Notes under the pieces: model-generated
Seen by the model: only the letters and a program-made list of their open reading frames with translations
Told to the model about the DNA's origin: nothing
Databases searched by the model: none
Position numbers and translations under genes: made by a program
Assembly (NCBI GenBank): GCA_033002965.1
Contig: JAURVB010002121.1
Coordinates: forward strand, 60,494 to 124,493
Direction of reading: 5' to 3'
Length of the DNA: 64,000 nt
Source: Piper betle
Taxonomy: Eukaryota; Streptophyta; Magnoliopsida; Piperales; Piperaceae
In this document: one piece after another, positions 38,867 to 51,500 of the stretch
How the letters are laid out: every line of letters starts with the position of its first letter
How positions within the stretch are numbered: the stretch's first letter is position 1

Positions 38867-40575
38867 CTATATCCCGAATCCAAAAAGAGCTCTTATCTTG
38901 TGGAAGATCAAGTCTCTCCAACCCCTCTCGGTGTTTTCGACCACGGTAGAGTTACCGTATCTGTGGCACAGAGCAAACCCCATTTACTTCTAAACTGTTT
39001 TTAGACGAGTAACAAATGACACACTTGGACGAAAACTAACCTGTCCTCCTCTGGAACATCAGTTTGCACTAAACTGATATTAGTCACTCCGGCTCAGGCT
39101 CATCAAAGGTCAAACGCACCTGCGACAGATTGTATTGATCTTAAGATCAGTATAGTGTAGTATTATACCAAATATTAGATTGAGCCAGTACCAAGATCCC
39201 TCCACACCAGGCAGCATGGACATATAATAAAAGAAACACGCCAACCACAGCTCAAATGACAATCAGATCTAATCAGATAATTATGCCACGACAAAAAAAT
39301 TCGGCAACGACGTATAAGAGACAAGCGATTGCTAGCACCACAGACGGAACTTCATACCTAGCATTCACCTTTTCCCGTATGGAATTGAAATGGCCAGCAA
39401 ACATCACAATCTTATGCAGACGTAAAGTAGACACTCACAAGTCACAACCTAGTAACACAGGTATAACTACAATGTACAAACTAAAACAACATAACAAACA
39501 AAGTATCAGCTGAATAATGCAAAAAGAAGCAAAAGCATCTCGTAGAAACAGAAAAGTACGATTTAGTTAGAACAAGCGTAAACTATCTATGTTCGAACTA
39601 TATATCAATTTTCCTTCTTACAAGCATAGATATTTCAATGATAAAGAAGAAAATGTAACAGATGCAATGTTTTTGATGAAGAGTTGAAAAGACGATTACC
39701 GTAGAGTGAATGCCATCAGGCCAATTCCCAAACCGCCATTTCTGCACAATAAGCTTGGCATCTTGGAGCTCCAAATTGACGCCAGTGACAGACCCATTGA
39801 AGATACTGAACTCCCCGCCCACCTCCTTACTGATCCTCGCATCGCTCTGCGTGAACCCCTTCCACCGATTATGGTCCATCAATATCTCGTACACGTCCTT
39901 GGCCCGGCAGTGGAATTTCTCCGTCAAAGTAATCGTCTTGAAGCCTTGCTTCCCCTTCGGTTCCACCTTCGCCGGAACAGCAGCAGCAGCCGCCGGCGCC
40001 GGCGCCGGCGCTGACCCCGCCTCAGCATTTTCCTTCTTATTCACCTTCTTCACCTCCATGTCCTCCTTCGCCGGCCCGCCCTTGGACATGCTCTCCACAT
40101 AAACCCTAATCTTCTCCAACACTACCGGCTTCCCCTTGGCCAAGAACGCCTCTTTGAGCCGCTTCCCGATCGGGCCCTCGTCCTTGACCGAAACCCTAAC
40201 CTCGGGGTCCTCGTCGGCGTTCTCGTCGGCGATGTAGGGGACGTCGACGGTGCCCTCGACCTTGAGCAGCGAGTTGCCCTCCCCGTCCTTGGCCTCGCCG
40301 TGCCACGCGAGGGAGAGGCTGACCTCGTAGCCGGGGATGATCTTGCCCTTGCGAATGTTGACGTAGGCCTCGCCGTCGACCTTGTTGACCTTGCCCGTCT
40401 TGATGTAGAGGCCGCCCTCGCCGTCGCAGATGGGGAGTTCCTGCAAGAGGGAGGAGAGGAGGTTCCGCGACCATTCGAAGCAGTTAGTCTCCGCCCAGTG
40501 CCAGTTGTGGACGTTGGTGCCGTCCGCCCGATCCTCCACGATCCACCTCTTGTCCCCTTCCCCGTACTTGGCCAT
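38867..40575 (-). CDS. Activator of Hsp90 ATPase (AHA1 homologue)
   Basis: A co-chaperone that binds the Hsp90 middle domain and stimulates its ATPase. Exons: 40575-39700, 39119-39041, 38960-38867; about 349 residues, the usual length. The N-terminal AHSA1 domain starts MAKYGEGDKRW and includes NVHNWHW and GYEVSLSLAWHGE. A charged Ala/Pro/Lys-rich linker follows, then the START-like C-terminal AHSA1 domain (FHCRAKDVYEILMDHNRWKGF ... RGWRDLIFHKIRALFGFGI). In exon 2, one base is missing near 39089-39090 (GG where GGG is expected), shifting VRLTFDEPEPE out of frame with TDVPEEDR. The frame stays open upstream of the chosen ATG as far as another ATG at 40809; MAKYGEG is the conserved start. Exon 1 is GC-rich. 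Confidence 0.93.
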
Positions 40576-41763
40576 TGAACTTGAAATGGCGACCTCTCTC
40601 TCTTTTCTATCTTGGCCTGCAATGGGAGCAAAAAGGATGATGAAGAAGAAAAAATGGATGTTTGCGTCGGAAATTGGACGCGAATTGGTAGTGGGGCGAC
40701 GGCGAGGAAGGGTTTCGCAGAAGAAGAAGAGGAGAGTGAGTGGGTCGGAAGGATCTAGAATGGTCGATTCGGTTTCGGATCCGGGCAAGGAATGCTGTGG
40801 AGGTGGCATCCGATCAATCGGACAACTGGCGCGCGAGGTGAGGATCCGTTTAAAATGCTAAAAAACGCTAGTGGTGTACCAGCTCCCTCTGGCTGCTGAC
40901 CTTTTGACAGTTTTATTTTACTTGTTTTTTATTTTTTATAGTAACGCTTTTATTGTAAAGTCAGTGACATGACAATTTAGCTTCAAATCCGATTTGTTTG
41001 GAGGTTTCACCATAAAAAATATGTTTTTTGACATTGCTTTATTAAATGATGATAGAGTCATTTATATTTAAATTAATTATAATAATTTAAACTAATTAGA
41101 GGATTGTTAGGGTGGATTTGTTATTGTACTTACCTAGCAAGTTATAATAAATTTATTCATAATAAATTTATTGTAACATAATTGCTGAAAAAATCAAAAT
41201 TGTCTTTCTCAAAAAATTTTTTTGAATAATTCAAATGCCTTTTGAATTAGCCTTTAATCAAAATTGGCTTATCTAGTGTCTTCATGTATCTTCTAAATAT
41301 TATATAATATTATTTTTTATTTTTTATTTTAAAAATGTTAATTTGTATTCAAATCTTTTACTTAGGGTCCACTATTTTCTTTCACCAATTTTATAATATT
41401 ATCTTCTATTTTTTATTTATGAGAGTATATTAAATAACAATTTTATATGTGTATTTTATTAAATCGATTATTGATGAATATTGATGGATCAATAAATAAT
41501 CATATATTAACATTTTTAAAATAAATATAATAGATAATTTAAGATTGTAAAAAATAAATATATATAAATGAAGGATTAAAAATAGATAAAAAAATTTAAT
41601 TAAAGTGTATTATATTTAAAGGAAAAATTGTAAAAGTTTAAATCATTTCAAGAATAATTAAAATATATAATCATAGATAGTCAAATAGATGGTATAATGT
41701 CGCGCATCATTAGTAGAAAAATGAACCAACTTAATATTTTTCGAAACACTTAAGTCCATCAAA
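40576..41763. other. Intergenic between AHA1 (-) and MAG (+)
   Basis: The first about 270 bp are GC-rich AHA1 upstream sequence; then AT-rich DNA to the glycosylase start. No supported gene. Confidence 0.45.
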
Positions 41764-44700
41764 ATGCGGGAGTCCAGGTCAACCATCAGCGTGGCGAAGA
41801 TGGCCAAGACTCGGCGCTCCGCCCGATCGCCGGCGACGAAGAAGAAAACTGCCATTGTACATGGTTCTACTATGCTCTCTAGCATTAACCTTCCCTCTCC
41901 TTCGGCTCCTAGACTCTGCCGGCGGCCGTTACCATTTTCCCTGCCGACTGCGGCGCAGGTCCGCACCTCCTCCATCTTGCCCGCCGGGTTTTTCCAAGTC
42001 GACGCTCTCGTGCTCGCTCCGCGCCTCCTCGGGAAGTTCCTCCGCAAGGATGACGTTGTTTTGCAGATTACTGAGGTATAAAAATCGTTTTTTGCGTCAG
42101 TATTGTAAAGTTGGAGGCTTGTGTATGTTGGTGATTGTACAATTTACTCGTTTGCAGGTCGAGGCCTATCTTCCGAATGATACAGCTTGCCATGGTCGTT
42201 TTGGCATCACCGCACGAACTGCCCCAGTTGTAAGTTAACGACTTTAGATTGATTCGGCTGTGTGGTTTGTTCATCTTTTGTAATTTGTTATTGCTGGTTT
42301 GATAAAATATAATCAGAATCAAGCACAGGACACTGTTAACTTTTGTTGATTTATTTCTTTTTTTTTAATGTAATTAGCTGAACAATTATTGATTGTTTAG
42401 TGTTTCAACTTGGTTATTGCTTCTCTGATAATTGATATTGTTTATTAGTTTATTTTTTATGTATATGAATTGTGACTTAGTTTGGACCAGGAGGGCATGC
42501 ATATGTGTATCTATGCTATGGTCTCCATACTATGCTAAATGTAGTGGCAGACAAGGAAGGTGTGGGAGCTGCAGTCCTTATTCGTTCATGCGCCCAGTCT
42601 GTGGTATGACTTCCATCAGCGTGTTCTTTTCTCTATGTGCAAGGTTCAAGTTAAACATAGATTCTAATTGTTCCTAAGTAGGAATTCATGTAGATTCTAT
42701 ATCAAGAACATTGTGAAAGAATCATCTATTTGTAATTGACACTATGCAGTTGCATTTATACCTCCATATTCAAAAGTGGATTTGATACTTTAACAACATT
42801 TCTTTCATTTCATTGTTTTTTCAGTAAGATATTACTTTTTGGATTGTTTTTTAAAATATTTAAAACCAGAACTGGCTCTGCCTTAATAACATGCATCAGT
42901 CTTGTACTTTATCCTTCTGATCAGAATAATATTCTAAAGTATTACGTCAAAACGACATTGGGTCATCAAAATTTTGTCATTTGTAATCACAAGGATTTTA
43001 TGCCCCGACCTCTCTTTGGGATAAGGTGGAAGGGAAGAAGAAGAAGAAGAAGAAGAAGAAGAATTCAATATCCATAGATGATAATGATGCTGACCTCAGC
43101 TTAGCTGAAATTTAATTTATAGATGATAATCATGATGAGGGTGATGACAATAGCAACTCTAAGTGAAGATTTTAATAAAGCACAGATTAGAATGCGTACC
43201 TTTTGCAGGCAGATTAGATCGAAGATGTTCTCACAGATTTATTCAACTCACAATTAGGAGAAGAATAAAGATCACAACCTAGATCCCCAAAGCCTAAGCA
43301 CCGGCAACCCTTCTCTCTACCAACGTCGCTCCAGAAGAAAAATGAAGTGACGTCGGTTGTATTACAGGGGGTCTTATTGATAGAAAAACCCAATATGACT
43401 CCTACATTAATATGTATTTCCTAATATATACTCCTACCACAAATAAGAGATTTATTTAAATAATAATTAGGGTTTATTTAGGTCAATCTCCTTAAATAGG
43501 AGAATCCTAATAAATTTGGGATCTCCCCAAATATTGGTCGTAAATTATACGTCCAACACTAAGGAATATGATGTTCTTGACTTATTGGCACTTATGATCA
43601 TCCATAATGTTGCTTTTTGGTTGAAGTATGTTTTCAATAACTTGATGTTGTAGGGTTGGAAACAATCAAAGAACGTCGGGGCCAGAAGGCTATAAAACCT
43701 GTCCTCCTTGCAGGGCCTGGGAAGGTCAGCTTTGGCTTTCAATTGATCAATATTGGTGCTTTTGCTATTAATGTTAACATAATTTTAGACCTTTCCTGGA
43801 ATTATTGTCTAATTGTCTGATGCAATTGATCATGTTTAAATATATCAGTAAACCAGTTTATTCTTACTAATGCAACAATGGCATCATGAAGCCAATCATG
43901 TGCAATGACAATAATGATTGTAAAATTTCGTGTTTAAATCTCTCGGCTCGACTCTCATCATTATCTCTCAAGGGGAATCAAGATAGCATCCGTCATGAAG
44001 AAAATGATTTATGTGTTTGCTTGGATTTTGTGCTCGTACTTAGACATAAAGAATTGACTAGTGGGGAAATATTTTACTGGCCTCATATAGCTTAAGATAC
44101 GGTTTGGATGTCTTGATGATGATATTTATCTCCCGTTACGGGAAATGCAGCCCTGATGTTCCTAGTTTAAACAGCTGCTCTGAACTGCACATTCTGCTAT
44201 TAGTTGTAAAGTGAAAACTCAGCTGGTAGAACTGGTTCGTCCTACTTTTCTGCAACCTTGATTACTATTTGCCATTACTGACTTTATCAAAGCCTTCATA
44301 TAATTGGCATTGGACACCCATTTAGCAGGGTCATGGGCTTATGGCTCATTGACTTTATCAAAGCCTTCATCTGATGCATGGCATTGTTTCGCCCTTTAGT
44401 TCTTTCCTTTCTCTTCAAGCAAGCTTTTGTTGATTGTTATGGCAAGTGAGATGCATTTCTATAGCTTTATGAGGATATATGGATTTTCACCCATTTTCAT
44501 GTGTTATTTCTTCCGGTCTCCTTTCTTGGCTCCCTTAAATCCTCCATTTAAGACTTTCTGAGCTCCATTTATATGGATGTTGGGCCTGAAAACGCTAGTT
44601 CCTGTCCTTCATAGTTTTTCACCACTCAGAAACACTTGTTTTGTTTGGAAATGAAGCAAAATTTGATCTTCCTAGAGTGGAACCCTAGATTCTAGAGATA

Positions 44701-45054
44701 TTATGAAGTTTTTAGTGGCATGTATTTGGAATTTTCTTGCCAACGCTTCATTATTGCAGGTTGGCCAAGTATTGGGGATATCAACTGCATGGTCTAACCA
44801 TCCTCTTTACACTCCAGGTACATGCTTCATCCACCCTCAAATACACTCTTCCGTCATATGTGATCCATCTTATTACGTCAAACATTCCAGGTGGTCTGGA
44901 AATTCTGGATGGACCTGAACCTGAAAGTATATTGGTTGGTCCCCGAGTTGGTATAGATTATGCTCTTCCAGAGCATATTACTGCACCATGGCGATTTGCC
45001 ATTGCTGGTAGTCCCTGGATAAGCACGCCGAAAAGCACACTGGCATCACCCTAA
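41764..45054 (+). CDS. DNA-3-methyladenine glycosylase (AAG/MPG family)
   Basis: Base-excision repair enzyme removing alkylated purines such as 3-methyladenine. Exons: 41764-42075, 42158-42229, 42481-42603, 43654-43724, 44760-44817, 44891-45054; about 266 residues from ATG 41764, or 255 from ATG 41797 (MAKTRRSAR). A basic N-terminal region precedes the core [17 protein letters not shown]. The catalytic Glu lies in ITEVEAY, split over the exon 1/2 junction. [21 protein letters not shown] and [12 protein letters not shown], also family-diagnostic, follow. The protein ends shortly after [18 protein letters not shown]. Exon 3 and exon 4 join in frame only if one base is missing in exon 3, most simply in CCC at 42593-42595. 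Intron 3 contains a solo LTR and a GAA repeat. Confidence 0.93.
43034..43062. repeat. (GAA)n microsatellite in MAG intron 3
   Basis: About nine GAA/AGA units, just before a GAATTC. Confidence 0.85.
43164..43558 (-). mobile_element. Solo LTR (395 bp) in MAG intron 3, with 5-bp target duplication
   Basis: On the minus strand the sequence starts TGTTGGACG and ends AAAATCTTCA, the TG...CA ends of an LTR. The flanking 5-mer CTAAG is present on both sides (43159-43163 and 43559-43563). It carries TATA-like and poly-A-like sequence in the same orientation and no coding region. This is the footprint left by recombination between the two LTRs of an inserted element. It is antisense to the gene. Confidence 0.88.
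44591..44635 (+). repeat. 45-bp block shared with 48457-48501
   Basis: Identical at 44 of 45 positions to the block in the NST1-like locus (starts AACGCTAGTTCCTGT, ends CACTCAGAAACAC). Here it lies in intron 4 of the glycosylase gene. Confidence 0.9.
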
Positions 45055-47969
45055 TGTAGGTGTAGCCATGGGAGGGAAGATGCTTCCTGCGACTAAGGCA
45101 ATTTACCGGGAGCAACGAAGAGATGGGAAAAGACAGAGTAGTACCACAACATTTTGTTAACAATCAGTGTTGTACCTCCGGCTACTCCAAGTTCATGGTT
45201 TTTGCCTATGGTGTGGCCTGCTTAGAGACTTTTTCTTGTTTATATCCACTGTCATAATTGACGATTGATCACTGCCATTTTTTTGTAAGTTTGTAACATG
45301 AAATGTCCCAAGTTCAATTTTTTGTCATAAGCTATCACATTCCATGTTGAGAGTTCGCTCTACCAATGTTCAACCAAAAACGAAGAAACTTCAAAACCAG
45401 TACTTTGTTCAATGTGGAGTTGAGCAATTGACCTCATATATTCTATTCGCTTTACGGTTAGACTGATCTACATGAAGCATAAGTAGGCTACATGTTTACA
45501 ACGAATAACAATAATTTTCTTAATATTTTGATCAAAAGCATATCAAAATTTGTCGGCATTGGAGATTCAAACAATTAGAATCTGGTGTGAATTGTCAGAG
45601 TAGCCGCATCCAACTTAGTACAAGATTATTTATCTTGAAGTTCAAGACAATTTTTTTGGAACCGGGCCAAGTTGTGTTCAAGTCCTGAGACTTGAGAGAT
45701 AGCTTTTGTTTTTTTTGAAAAAAGGTCTTGAAAGGTAGCTTAATTTGTATTTGTGTACACTTTTTGCCCCAACATTATTTATATACACTTAGCTTTAGTC
45801 AAAAGTGCAGTATTAAAGAATAAATTCACAAACCCTACGAGCCCTTCGAGAAGTCAAATCTAAATCAATTGAGCAAGCAGCAATCGGAGGGACTCATCTC
45901 CTTGGAATCCAAAAATATAATGGGCCTCGATCAGCTTAATATGGGCCGTAAATTCCGAGCCCAGATGATGAGGTCGTAGGGCACCGCTACAACCAGCTAT
46001 ATAAATTCCCACACCCATCCTTCGTTTCCGTGCGCCTGCTTCTATCCTCTCCTAAAGCGGTCGCGTATGGCCTATGGTCTGGCCTTTGAATCCTACCGGG
46101 TTTCTTTGCTTTCCCATATCATTTGGAATGAAGTTTGATAGGAGCTTTTATGCTATTGCCTACAAGGCAATAAATTAGAGTCTCTGATGCGCTTGCTCAA
46201 TAGCGTTTTCAGCGCTTTACGTTGCCGAAAGTATGTTTAAGCTGAGATTCTGTCAAGGACCATCGTTCATGATATGGTTTTTGCATTCGGATGCTTGTAC
46301 ATTTTCTAACCTTGTCTCAGTTTTCACACCCGACAAGCTATGCTGGGTGGGGAAAGCTTCTCAATCACATTGTGGTTAATTGAAAAAATGGATTATTTAG
46401 TTATGAAAAAAGAGAGAATCTCTTGATTGTAGGAAATGAATATTTGCTGTTCCACAGTGACTACACGAAAGCCCGATTTGGACCCAAGAGGAAGAACAAG
46501 TCTTTTCAAACTGTGGGCAGCCCTCGCTCGAGACAATCGTATTTGGAACAGCGAGAATCGTATTTGTAAAAATGGGTTGAATTGGATTAGGGAAGGCGTT
46601 GAAGAGGATATATTTATCAAAAATTTAAAAATAATCTGTTTATTTAAATTGGTTAAAATTAATAATTAATTTTTTAAAATATTTTATTAAATTATTATTA
46701 ATTATATTTTATTATATATTTTAAATTTTATTTTATTATTATTGATTTAATTGTGTTAATATTTATTATCTAAATTATCCTTATTCAATTACCACTATTA
46801 AACTATCCTGCTCCTCACTTGGCCCCTTAATTGATTTGATAATTATTTTTATATATTATAGCAATAGAAATAATATATGAAGCATTTAAATGTGTCAAAT
46901 AAGTCCATCTTCTCTCAAAAGAACCCACATAAATATGAATATTTTTTTTATAGCCTCCACTAGTAATTCAAGTTTTTTTAAAATTTTACTATTTATTCTT
47001 GATGAATTTATTGCATATATTTATAAAATAGTGAGACAAAATGGAACAAATTAGTCTCTCTCACATGGATTGGGGTTGTTAGCGAGTAATTAAATTTGAT
47101 TTGGCTCAATGTTTAAACCTATAAAAACTTAATTTGGGTTTAAACTTAAACTCATGTGATGCAAGCAAGCCTCCTTGTAGTTCATCGACTCAAAATCCAA
47201 TATTTTGCATAAAAAAATCGACTATAAATATTAATGTTATACTTTTTATAAAATTAATGAAAATGATAAAAGATATTATTTATAATTTTTTTAATTCTAC
47301 CGTAAGGGTGCATTAGTGAAACAGACAATCTCAATTATATCGATAAATATAAGTTATGAATTTATATTAAAGGGTTAGCAAGATGAATTTTTTACCTTTC
47401 AATTGTATTCACATAATTTTTATACAATTCACGCAAACCTGATTAATCAAATTATGTATTTTCATTCATATAAATTTAATTTATGGATTTGTGAGACTAA
47501 AAAATAAAAAAATAAAGAATTTAGGTTAGATTTATAACTTAAATTTATTAACTAAGTGTAATTTAATTTATCTCATACAATATTATTCGTGTTATTAATT
47601 TTTTCTAATCATATAAATTATTTTTCACGTGGTTAATGGTTATTTATAAAAAAAAAATTTGCACGAAAGGAGTGAAAATGCGGGGACTATTGACAGCGAA
47701 TTCTAATACCCACACTCTCATCGTCTCTCCTCTTCGTCCCTCTCGCTCACCCCCGCTACCGATTCCTACTCCGACGAACCACCCCCTTCCAAATCCCCTC
47801 CAAAATCCTTCTTCCTAGCCGGATTCGGCTCCGTTGCAGACGTCCGATTGACGACTCGCGCGGCTGCGAGGTTTGATTCGGTGTGTGTTTTTCCGCTTAT
47901 TTTTTTTGTTTTTTTGGTTTGGTGGTGTCGTTGGGGGATGCTGGTGCCGGGGATGTTTGAATGACGAAA
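45055..47969. other. Intergenic, one possible transcription unit without ORF
   Basis: AT-rich except about 45910-46340. That part has two TGGGCC (site II) elements at about 45920 and 45943 and a TATA box (CTATATAAAT, about 45998), followed by moderately GC-rich DNA without an open frame (see findings). From 46640 to 47600 the sequence is extremely AT-rich. Pyrimidine-rich sequence at 47690-47820 resembles a plant 5' UTR/promoter and may belong to the NST1-like locus. Confidence 0.4.
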
Positions 47970-48456
47970 ATGCCGGCGCTTGTGCGAGATGATGCTTCCG
48001 ATTTGGCGTCGGAGGCCGGGCGGTGTAACCTCCGATCAACTTGAGAAGGTAGTGATCGCTTGTTTCATTGTTGTTGTTGTTGGTTGTTGCTTTTGTTGAC
48101 CTTGTGGGCGTTGCTGCGTGTGTGGATGGATTTGGAGGGGGTTGGTTGTCGCCATTTTGGAAGATTGAATGTCGAATTGGTGATCGATGCAAGGTTTTGT
48201 GAAAGAAACGAGCGGGCGTGTTTATGCTTCCACTATTTCCTGAAAATGTGTTACTCTGCCGTTTTGTACAAAGAAAACGGGCATAATGCGGTTGCTGATG
48301 AACTTCTCGTTCTGTAGACAAATATCTGTTTCATGGAGAAATGGGAAATTCTTGCTGTGTATAACATGCATTTGTTTTTGCTTTCGATTTTGGGGATTGG
48401 TTATGGTGTGCGAGGAAGATAAATTGGATTGTGGCGGCGGATCCTACTGTTATTGG

Positions 48457-48501
48457 AACGCTAGTTCCTGTGCTTCATAGTTTTTCACCACTCAGAAACA
48501 C
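48457..48501 (+). repeat. 45-bp block shared with 44591-44635
   Basis: Second copy of the block seen in the glycosylase intron, immediately before the first recognisable NST1-like exon (ERELLYPNACGG). Orientation is the same. Confidence 0.9.
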
Positions 48502-48510
48502 AAGCTATTG

Positions 48511-51500
48511 GAACGTGAGTTGCTGTATCCTAATGCTTGTGGCGGTTGAAAGCAGGGCTGAATAAGTCAAGGGGTGTAATGGGAAATGTATTCGAGAAAC
48601 TTGTGCTTTCCACGCGAATAAAATTTCTTGTGAGACATTGGTTGATTATTGGTCAGGCTTGAATGATGAAAGCCGTCAATCTCTGTTACAGATGGAGGAA
48701 GAAGATTTTGTTGCAAAACTTACTTACAGGCTGTATTTTACTCTAAATCTGCTACCATTTTTATTTGGTTTTAGTGGCCTACCCTTTATCTTCCTGTCAT
48801 TGGTAATACGTGCATCTTTTAGTTAAAAAAATATGAAAATTCTGGAAAGTAGGATGGTGATCTTTGGCTGACTTAAAAGCTTTCATACATTCATAGAGGA
48901 ATATGAGGGGTTGAACTAGGAGAGTCTTTCCATTTTTTATTTGATTGAAGTCAGAATTTCTTAAAGCCTTGGAAGGCTGATATTTGTGACATTTTATGAG
49001 GATTATTATTGGAGGTGGTTCATGGTGGCATTCTATATTCTGGGGAAAGTACTATCTAGAATGAATGATTCAATGTTTTGATGTTATGAATGTTGTGTTT
49101 GTCTTCTAACTGATTTTTATATGGTTGAAATTTATGTCCTCAGATCTAAGGACAAGAGTTTTTGCCCACATTGTCGAAAAAATTTCATGCGCAAGTTCAA
49201 GGAAGTTAAAGAACTCAAACGTGTGCACAAGGAGCCCTCCTGCACAAGCAAGGTGTCTGCTGCTTTTTTTTATTTGCGCATGCAATTTTCAAAATCTTGC
49301 ATTTGCACAACCAGATACAAGGGGAATTTATTTGAAAATTTAACTTTAAATTTAATGGTTTTCTTTTTTGGGCTATGTAGTACTTTTCATGGTATTAATG
49401 TTAGGAAAAAAAGCTTAAATTAGGTTGTATGTCTGCATCCTAGGTCGACAACTGTCAATAGTTGCAACAAGGGACACTATATAGGGATTAATTTATTGTT
49501 ACTGCCTACACCGGGTAATGGACACTACAATCCGAGTTGAATGGCTCCAATCTTTTACAGATGGCATAAGATCATTTTGTCACTTTGAATGGAGTGTTGG
49601 GACAGGAGAAGGGAAGTCTGATGTCATGGACTTTAAAGATGTTTGCTATATTACTTTGAGAGCTTGGAGAGAAAATGGCAAGTACAGGGAATTTTTGTGA
49701 AGGCTCATGCACTGAAGGGAAGCAATGCATACATCGTAGGCTTATTTTTGGTGATAGACTTGCGAGTATAACAACAGGTGGAAGCATGTCTGATTTTTTT
49801 GAGCAAGCTGAGGAGGTTGAGGATGAAGAGGTTATTTTCTTGTTTCCACCATGTACATATGCAATATTGTTTATACAATAAGGGTTGTGTCCGAAAGTTG
49901 AATTTTGTTTGCTCTACAAAACTGCTCTTTGTTGAGATTGTGACACCGTTGTTCTTACACCATCCAATTAGTCACCTTGTCCACTCTGTTCAATTCCATG
50001 GCTTACTATCAATGAGCGACCACAAGTTGGGTCTTTAGTCATCTGTATTATATTTAATGGTGTGCAGGACGACAAATTAGCTGCGAGGAATGAAAAGGAC
50101 TTGGGTAAAGATGGCTCTCATCCTGAAAAGCACGCTAAGGATCCAGAAGATGCTCGAGGCTTCTTGTTAAGTATTGCCACAATCGTTTCCAAACAAAAGG
50201 TCACTGCATTATTTTTCCCTAAAGTTTATTTATTAGATGCTTACTCTAGTTGATTTTGTCGAGTAAAATTGTGGTTTTTGTTCTTTATTGAAATTTTGGC
50301 ATTTTAAAGCACAACAGTAGCATTTCAGTTTGGCAATTGGGTGTATTAGGGATAGAGTGCATATTTCATAAATTTGTATGGAAAGTGAGCAAAATAGCCT
50401 CTCCTCTTTGTCTCTGAAAATTATAGACAAGCCAGTCAGCTGGTGCAGTCCTGTCTAAGTGGTTGCTCTATCATAGCACTAGTAATCTTGTGTGTTGTTG
50501 ACTGCGCACTGTTGAAAGTTAGGTTTATTTGTTTTAGTTAAAAATTCTCATAGCAAGAGGAGATTGAGTTCACGATCTACCTCAAAGAAGCTGCATGTAT
50601 GGGATACCTTCTTGCTATTTTGTGAGAGCATAAAATGAAAAATTAGTATCATTTTTTAGATTTTATTTCTATTTGTTCTAAGAAAAAGAGATTCAATTTT
50701 TTTGTGAAAGGCACCACTGTTTTCTATATATCACTTTCTGACTTTTGATTCTTCTTAAAATCATTAATCTTGATGAAAAAGCTTTTCTTTTTGAAATATT
50801 TGACAACATCCTCATTCTTAAAAAAGTATGTTCCAGCCGAAATTGGTTGTCTCCCTCAGGTGTGCATGGTTATAATGTTAGGATTTGGCCGTGATTACTT
50901 TTGTTTCTGCATGCAAGTTTTTAGGACTGCCTTTGTTTCTGCATGAAGGTTTTTATGACTTTTATCTATAGCTATATGATTAAAATGACGAGCCTGCAGG
51001 TTGAAAGAGCTTTCAGGGAAGCAATAGCTAGACCAAATGCACATTTTACTTTTGTTGGTTTGGCACTGAATTTGTTAGAAGAGTGTGTCCATGTAGCATG
51101 CAAAGAAATTATCACTGTAAAAAAACAGGTATTGCATATGTACTTAAATTTACCATGCAAAAGCAGGGGTTATTATATGTCACATACTGACATGCACATT
51201 GATATCAATATACTACAAACAGAACCAACTCCTTGAAGAAGAAGATAGAGAGAAAAGAGAGGAAGAAGTGTGTTCTGAGAAGAAGACAAAGCAAAGAGAG
51301 AAGAAACTTAGATAGAAAAACCAAATAAGGGGAAAAGAAAATGTTAATGTGGAAGCAGAGAAACTTTTGGCTGTTGATGACTTATCTGGAACTAACACAT
51401 TATCAGGCACACACAAACATTATGTGGCTCATTTAGGAGATCCAGCTGGTAAAGCTGCAGAAGATGTGCCAATCAGTCCTGCCAAGAGTGAGGAACCATT

